Assembly: GCA_024734495.1 (NCBI GenBank)
Contig: JALMQS010000069.1
Location: forward strand, 3,120,742-3,184,741
Origin: Forficula auricularia
Taxonomy: Eukaryota > Arthropoda > Insecta > Dermaptera > Forficulidae
DNA: 64,000 nt
Direction of reading: 5' to 3'
Part shown: positions 13,701 to 22,700 of the stretch, piece by piece
Numbering within the stretch: position 1 is the stretch's first letter
How the letters are laid out: every line of letters begins with the position of its first letter
Program-made: the position numbers and the translations under genes
The notes under the pieces: generated by a model
Databases searched by the model: none
What the model saw: only the letters and a program-made list of their open reading frames with translations
Told to the model about the DNA's origin: nothing

Positions 13701-16700
13701 GATACAGAAGACGCGGATGTTGCCTCTCAATTGATAGGGCCTCCACCGCCAGAGGGTTTTATCATTTGCAACACTGACAACGTTCCCGGCTTAGAAGACC
13801 TCGACGTTATTAAAAATATACAAATGTTTACTCAAGTATGGCGTGCCAAAGTTCCTTCCGGATTGACATCAATTGGAGTTGGAAATTATCTCAATCATCT
13901 TCTTCAAGTACTAATGAAGTTTTAATTTATATTTTGTTTACTTTTAATTACAAAGAAAATTTAGGGCCTTCTAAAAAGTTGTAGAATAAAAACTAAAGTA
14001 TTTTTTTTTTGAAGGTAATAATTAATCAGTGAAAGCAAAGATTTAAGTATCTTTTTGAGTGTCTTTTTTTGAAAAAAGATGGAAATTATTTCAAAAATCA
14101 ACCCAGTATATAATATTAATAAATGAATTTAACTTTTAAGGACATCATAGATATTAGAGAAATATTTTTACATTGCATATCAGAGAGGTTCGTCCCCTTA
14201 GGAATCGAACCCAAGCGCTAACTAAGCTTGCCGGGCCAGTAGCCAAACCCTTAAGCTTAAGCTTAAGCTTAAGGGTTTGGCTACTGGCCCGGCAAGCTTA
14301 GTTAGCGCTTGGTTTCGATTCCTAAGGGACGAACCTCTCTGATATGCAATGTAAAAATATTTCTCTAATATCTATGATGTCCTTAAAAGTTAAATTCATT
14401 TAGTAATAATTAATATTTCGCTAAAAATAATTTTAATTCTAAATTGGGAAAGGGAGGGGTTCAGCCAGTAAAGGACCCCCTCTGTCGAATAAAAACTGCT
14501 AATTGTAGAAAACAATTTCGGGTTTAATTATATAATGCCATCTTCAGTTCTAATGAGCTGTAATGAGCATAAATTGTAAGAATATCAATACAAAACAAAA
14601 AAATTATTATTTTCTTCTATCACATATAGGTATGTAAAGCCACGTAAGAATCAAGTTTTAAGTTCAATGTTAAAGATAAAGATTTTATTACTGTTGAAAT
14701 CTGTGTTTACGAGGTATAAATTTTGACACTTCAGCCTTTATACTGAAGAAAAAATATATATATTTTGGATATTGGAGGATTTTTGTCTTTTTCCTCTTTG
14801 AGATTATTTTGAAAGTATTTTTCGCTTGTACTCATATCCTTATAATTCTTTTATGAAGAATAAAAAGAGTTCAAAAATTTTCCCTGGCAAGGTGTTTTAT
14901 TTTATTTTTATACGATTCTTAATTTTATTACAAATTGATAGAATTTTGTTTTATCTTTGATCATAACCATAAATTAACGATAAATACATTTGTTTACATG
15001 ATTTTGCCCTTGTCGGGATTTATTGTTCTCTGCATTTGATTTTGATTATTCATCATTGATTACTCTCTGACATATTATGTAAACGCGTTAAATATTTTAC
15101 TCAAAGATTGTTATCTTAATTTGTAAAATTTCGCGATCTAGTGATTCTAAATTTAAACATATAGCCATGCCATATAATTTAAATAAAGGTCGTTGAGTGT
15201 TTCGAATTTTTAATCTCTTCAAAATTCGAAATACTCAACGACCTTTATTTAAATTATATGGCATGGCTATATGTTTAAATTTAGAATCACTATATCGCGA
15301 AATTTTACAAATTAAGATAACAATTTTTGAGTAAAATATTTAACGCGTTTACATATGTCGGAGAGGTTCGCATCCCGCAGGTGAGCCAGATGGCCCGGAT
15401 TGCTGTTACTGGCACTCGGGTTCGATTCCCGAGGGGGTGAAAAACAACCTTATTGACTTATAATTAAAAATATTCCATTCCATCGGATTTAATAGATGAC
15501 ACCATCTTATGATTTTCTAAGAAGATAAAGTTTACTTGAAATTATTTATCTTCAGCATTGTACTTAACACCTGATTCTCACGTAGCTTTACATACCTCTC
15601 CGAGATATAAGAAAATAATCATTATAAGCCATCACTGCCTTTTTGTGAAATTAAATTATATAAATAAAATAATAATTGGTTCTTAAAATATTTGTAAACT
15701 CAATACATTGAGTGCAGACAGAGTTGTTATGTATTATTAAACACAAAATTATAAAAAACATATAAAATGTTTACATCGTGCTTGGTATGCTCACTACTTA
15801 TATGGCGCAGTCTCAAAAGCGAATAAAAATTTTTTAACAAAAAAATTAATATATGATAAATTTAAATTTAACAAATTTCTCTAATAATATAATTATTATT
15901 TAATAAAATACATTGTTTATTGCACACAGGGTATTAACGATGATAAAATTGGCCATTCAAATGCTGCACTCAATATGCCGGCTAAATTTATGCATTATTT
16001 TTATTTAAAATTGATAAATAGGCATTATTTATTGATTTGTGTCACTTCACCTTTATTTATTATTTATTTATTTTTGTGACTTTTGTTAAAAATTTTCAAT
16101 TGTAGGTATTATTGTGTATAAGGACACTTTTGTCCGTCTATTCATTTAAAAAAAAAAAAATTACTTAGCCCTATGCAGTCTGTCTGGAAATTAAGGACTC
16201 TTTGCCCAGACGTTTGAAAGTATTATCAATTTTGATAAGAACTCATTACAGCTCATTAGAACTGAAGATGACATTATATAATTAAAGCCGAAACTGTTTT
16301 CTACAATTCGGAGTTTTTATTCGACATAGGCTTCCTTTACTGGCTGAATTCCTCTATTTCTTAATTTATAAATTTTTGGATAGCCATCTTTCATCTTTCC
16401 TTCATCAGATTTTAATTCTAATTTGGAACCAAAGAAAATATTATTTTCCTTTGCCGTCTAAAAATTGATATTTTATAAATAATAGAAAATTTTGAAGGAA
16501 TTAAGGAATTCCGCTATTTAGAAAGTAAAATCAGATGGGAAGAGAAGAGCCAAAAAGAAATTAATTGGCCAAGCTAGAATGGGGTTTAATTCAAAACAAA
16601 AAATGCTATGCTTCTCCTCAATCAGCTTAGAAAACAGGAATATGCTATTTGAAGACATATAATATGTATGGAGCATAGCCATGTACGGGTGTGAAACCTG

Positions 16701-19700
16701 GACAATTGGAGAAGCGGAGAGAAAGAGATTAGAGGCTTTCGAAATGTGGTGCTACAGAAGAATGATGAATATCAAATGGATGGATAAAATTACAAATGAA
16801 GAAGTTCTTGGAAGAATCGGAGAAAGAAGAACCTTGTGGAAGAGTCTGAACAAGAGAAGAGGTCAGATGATGGGGCACACACACTGAGACATGGGGGGAC
16901 TGCTTAGGGGATGATACCTTGGTGGGGGAGGTGGGAAAGAAATGGGGAAGGCCCAGATTAGAATATTTCAACCAAATAATTAGGGATATGGGTTGCGAGT
17001 TATTTAGAGAGGTCAAAGATGCATGGGACAGAGTCGAGTGGAGACGGGTGGTTGTGTCAAAACAGTCTTAGAACTGTCTACTCAATGGTGACGATAAATA
17101 ATAAGCATATTATATAGGAATATCCTCTTTAAAATGCTATAAGCACACACACACACATATATACACATTTATTTAATCAAATAAAAAATAAATATATTTT
17201 TCTTTTGTGTCTACCAAATAAATAAAAATTCTGTTTCAAACTTTCTTATCAATAAATGTGACCTTCTCCGAGACAAGTGACCTATTGTGTCAAAAAACGG
17301 GTTTGGACTTAAGAGTGGATTCTGGTACCTAAAAGGGTGTAGAATAAGATGAAATGAGTTAGATTTCTGATAAAAATTTATTTACCCCATAAAAACGTAC
17401 AAAACGAACTTGGGAAAATCGATAAAAATGAGAAAAACATTAAAATTTTAATAATAATAAAATTTAATTTAATTTAATTAATTAATTTAATTTAATTTAA
17501 TAATAATAACCATACCAAATCGCATCTCCCAACTGAAGGTGTGTTCAAAGTGATAATGCGTTATGAAACTTTAAATGCGTTTTTCTCAATACTTCATTTT
17601 CACACACTAGGTCCCTTTTCTCGGAGAAGGTCACAAATATAGAAATAGAAATAGATAAACATGTTTTAAAATGTTAAAGCCACAAATATAAAAGAAAATA
17701 TATGTTAAATCTTAAATGAGAATTAAAAAAAAGAAATATTTTAATAAATTTGGAAATTGAAATATAATTTTACCGGAAGGATTTTGAGAGAGGCTGGATA
17801 GGATCATTCATTCATTCATTGAAAATACACACACAGGGACATACACACCCACAAATATAACTATACACGCAACACACTTATTTATTCATATTATTTTCCA
17901 TGATGTGATATCGCCATTTTGGACGCCATAATTTACAAGGCAGCTGGGCAGAGGTCAAACCTTTATAGAAGACTATAATGAACTTGGCCTCGGTCGGGTC
18001 AACAGGTCAGCCAGCGACCCTCGAAATTTGCTGGCCTCTGATTGGCCCGCGAAATAGCCCCTAGAATCCCATTGTTAAGAATTGTTTAAAATTTTATAAA
18101 ATTATTTATCGAAATATAATTTATATTCAATTTACATTATTCTAATTTAATAATTGATCTAGACTAGAAAATTATTTTTTTTTTATATAATTTAAAATTA
18201 TTTATTTAAATTATAAAAAAGTGAAGTCGCTATTTTTAATTTAAATTTAAACAGCTAGAAATGATTGTCGCTTATTTCTGAAAGTTCATATTAGAGAATA
18301 TTTTCTAGTAGTCAATATATTCATAAATTCAATTATTAAATCAATCTTAATCTAGCGAAATTGCCAGATAATTTGTTTGTATAATATGTATAGATATGTA
18401 CAAATAAATTTTCTGCGGAAAGAGTATACAGCCCATAGTATTAGAGAAAAAAATTAGAAAAATGAGACAATAATTAAATGTATCAGTATATGTAGAAAAA
18501 TTATAAAATGTAACTAGATTTCAGCTTTTTACTGTACCATATGTGTAATGAAAGAAATACTTTTTTGAAATATCACACAAACGCCTGAAACTAGTTTAAT
18601 TAAAAGCAACTGCTGTGAGCACCACACGACTTTCACATTTGTTTCTCCCTTATTTGTAATCATCATACCAATTTTCTTCATTCAAATTATTTTAATTTGT
18701 GTTTCCCCCAAGCCGTTTTGAGATCACCGGAAAATATACGAAATTACAAAATACCAAAAATATAACAAGTAATTACGTACTTCCGGTTCTTAGATTTAAG
18801 CCAAAATCTTGCGGTATTTCTTCTAGACTCTAGATCAGTGTTCCGCAAATTTTTTGTGTTCAAGGTACCTACAAAATCAAGAAATTTTAGAGCAGGCTTG
18901 TTCAAACCCGAGGGCCGCATGCGGTCCAAGACGGCTAACAATGTGGCCCGACAAAAAATCGCAAACTTACAAACTTTATGAGATTCAGACTAAAAATCCC
19001 AGTGATATTACTAAAAATACAATATTTTTAACTTGCTGTTAATTTATGAGTTCATAAAGTGATTCTTAAATAATTTTATTTATTCAAGCATCTATTTTCA
19101 AATATGAAGCACACAAAGAATGAAGCTATATATTCAAAACATTTGATGAGCATTTTGAGAATTCACTGAAAATTTCTTTGAGCCAAATATCGACGGATTT
19201 ATGTCCCCAAAACAATGACAAACTTCTCACTATAATTTTATGTTGTTGATTTGTCTCTTACTTTTATAATAAAAAATTTATAAAGTAACAAAGCTTAATT
19301 TCTTAAGTATATTAAGTACATATTCTACATTTTTTTGCTTATCAGCTATTATTAGCGTTAGTGTATTTTATGTATGGCTCAAAACAGCTCATATTCTTCC
19401 AATGTGGGGCCACCCCTGTTTTAGAGGTACACCAAAGAAAAATCCAATGTTTATTTAATATTTATTTATTATTAAAATCAATATAATATGAAAAATTTAG
19501 TTGGTTCATGTCCATTTTAATAATAAATAATAGATTCACGGTTTTTAATTATAATATGAAAATATGTTTAAGGAGAAATGTGAGCCTGCTTAAATGAGCA
19601 CAGGCGATCAAAATTTGGAGCAATCGTTGATAAGCCTGCTCGCATAACTCTCAGCTATGTGTATTATCTTCACAAAACTTGACATTTTTCCTCAGCACAC

Positions 19701-22700
19701 CAACTAATGACCACGATACACCAGTGTGCCGCGGCACACACTTTGCGGAACACTGCTCTAGATAGCTTAAGATTCAAATCCCAAAGCTTTGCGACTTAGC
19801 ATAAACGAGATAAATAATATAAATAGTAATGTTCAAATAAACTTAAAGTATACTCTCTAAAAATATACCCTAATAATATATAAGTTCATGTGTAAACAAA
19901 AAAATAATTTAATTTTAATTTTTTAGTCCCTCTATTTCAAACTGAGACGGATGACACCCTGCGCTGTGGCTAATATTCGTTTTCGTCTTGAATTACCTGA
20001 ACAAGATGAAATGCAAATCTCCATATTAGGTTTGATTCTACATAGATATTTATTTATAAATAATCCTATTTCATTAATTTTTTTTTAATATTTTACAATA
20101 GGTATGGCTCTTGGATTGAGCGATACAGATTGGTCGTCAGGAAAAACTAAACGAAAGAAACTTCTAGTCTCTTCCAGCAAGGAACCCATACTAAAAGGAG
20201 CCGGAGGTAATAAACATGTTGGCTATTTAGCAAAGGCTGGACTAATTATCATACAATTAATAATTTTCTCTAAAAATTGAGAGGAGTGCTGTGATATATC
20301 TAGTTAATCAGAATTTCATCATCATACATTGATTGATTGTTTTTTTTTAATATAAATAAATACAAATCACATACTACTAAAGGTCATTTGTGCCTATGTC
20401 TGTTTATATATCTATGTATTTCCGTCCCCCCAGTGTCTGTATGTACGCCCCTCTAGGAATCATTTAATTATAACTCCTAAACTGTTTACTCTACGGCAAA
20501 TTTCATTAGAAGCAAAGTTGTACATGTAATTTTTGACATTTTCGTTAAAAAATATTTGAAAATAACCACCCAAAATGGGGGGGGCTCTGCGCTTCTGCAG
20601 TATTTTATCAGATTTTCCCAATCTCTCCCATTAAGGGACTCTGTGAATTCAGATCTGGACAATGTTACTTCTCCCAAGTATCTCATTCGATATTCTCTCA
20701 GTATTGGACAAACTGAAACATATTTAAAAAAGACTTCTTTCTCCCCTAGATTACATAATGAGCACTTCTTGATCTCAGAGTAGGAGTACTTGTTCAAGTA
20801 GAGCAGTTCACCCCTCATTTTCACCAGCCTGCTAATGGAGTTATTATCCAGATTATCAAACATAAATTCTCTAGAAAATTCCCTCTAACCATACAATTCA
20901 TGATTTACACTATTAGTAGCCCTTCTTCTAAATTCACACTCGATCTCATTTTTTATTAAGCTCATAATATAGGCCTAATCAATTTCTTCCATCAGCATAC
21001 TAGCAATGTTGATATCAAATTTAGTACATATCTTTTGCCACTCCTCATACCAATATAATTTTCTGTTGACAATTTCCTTTGTTAATAAATAGGGATATCT
21101 ACATTTTAGAGGCATGTCTAAACATTTAACAATTTATATTAATTAATATTAATTACATAAAGCAACTTTTTTTTAATCTGCTAATGTCATGATTTGATAA
21201 ATAATTTAATGTAATAGTTTTCTTTCATCTTATCTTAATCCAAGATTTTATTATTATTCCAGATGATAATGATATGATATTTAATTTAGAGGAAGACCCA
21301 TCGGAACAAAACCCTACCATTCCAACTAGCAGCGTGATTCCAGTGCAAACAAGCTCAACTCATACTGCTCGGGCAAAATCACCTATGAGATTTAGAAGCC
21401 ATCTGCAACGTCATCATCATGTAAGAGAAATAGATATATTTCAAGCTGAATTTACATCGGAATAAATAGGAAAACATGTTTATAACAAAAGTAAATGAAT
21501 AAAAATATATTATAAGTCTCAAGCTGGCTTCAAGAATGTCGTTTGGAAGCAACATTTTTTTTCATCTAAAAAAAACTTGATATGCAGGTTGTATTTGTTG
21601 TGGAGATAATTCAGGGTGTGTGTGATTAAATGGGTCAAAATAAAGAAGAAATTTTCTCTTCGGAGAGAGACGGACAAGTAGAAAATTTTAATTGAGAAGT
21701 GATGGAAGGCAGCCCAAGGATAGTGAAAAAATTATCTCGAATAAAATAGATTTATTGGACAGTCATTTTTTCTCACTCAAAAACCATTTTTTCGGAAGAT
21801 TTACGCTCCGTCTTCAGGGTCTACAATTTAATATAAAAAAAGAAAAAATTGAATAATATACACAACGGGCTGCCTTCCATCTCTTCTCAAATAAAGAAAA
21901 ATGTTTTTATAAACTTATGTCCGGAAATGCTTCTTATTTATACGAAAAAACAATCAATAAACTATTTCAATTTATTAAAACTTTATAGCCAATTTTCTAA
22001 TTTCACCTTGTGAATTTGAGCATCCAAGTCTCAATAAGCAGATTATATTCTAAAAGTTCTTAAAAAAAAATGTTCCTTCTAAATAATACATTTATTCATT
22101 CTATATTCATACACGGTTAAAGAGCCTGGACTTCATTTCTGAACTTATAAATAAGAACAAATAATGCAATATATAAACTTTAATTTTTATTTTAAATAAA
22201 TGAACCACGCAAGTTTAAATAATTTTTAATTATTCAAAATAAAAATTATAAGTGAACTAATGATCGGAAAGGGGAGTCGGGCTGTCCGAGCTGGCTAAGG
22301 CTCTGGGCACGCTTCAGCATCGTTGATGACGATGTTCAAGTGGGAGACCCGGGTTCGAGCCTGGCTAGCCTATAAAAATTTCGACCGGCTAAAACTCGGC
22401 TCCCTCACTATAATAATGTTAATAATTTAAATATTAAGAAAAGAGATCACAGGTTCGAATCCTGTCGAGTGCTCAATTTCATTTTTTCTTTTTCAAAATT
22501 TTTACATCTGTATCATCTGTAGATATAACAGTCAGAAATAATTATTGAATAAATTATTTAATTTTTATGATTCACTTTCTTTAATAATGTGTTTGTAAGA
22601 GTCGTATTTGAATTGATTATTTGTTAAATTGTTTTTTAGACGCCGCCAAGAGATCGCTACGGAGTTGATATCACGCCTTTATCATATATTCCTGGTGGAA

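Larger units (their letters stand above)
14455..16350. repeat. Long inverted-repeat system enclosing a palindrome
   Basis: Sequence at about 14460-14580 (CAGCCAGTAAAGGA...) returns inverted at about 16240-16350. Sequence at 14615-14700 returns inverted at about 15500-15625. The outer arms contain AACTGAAGATG and CGAAACTG boxes, a weak echo of the hammerhead-like motifs without a good helix II. Confidence 0.65.

Noticed and set aside
22275..22480. tRNA gene candidates (also 15355-15450, 31795-31880, 985-1296, 40930-41010)
   Set aside because: Box A and B sequences are present but acceptor stems do not pair and the sequences are embedded in repeated elements.
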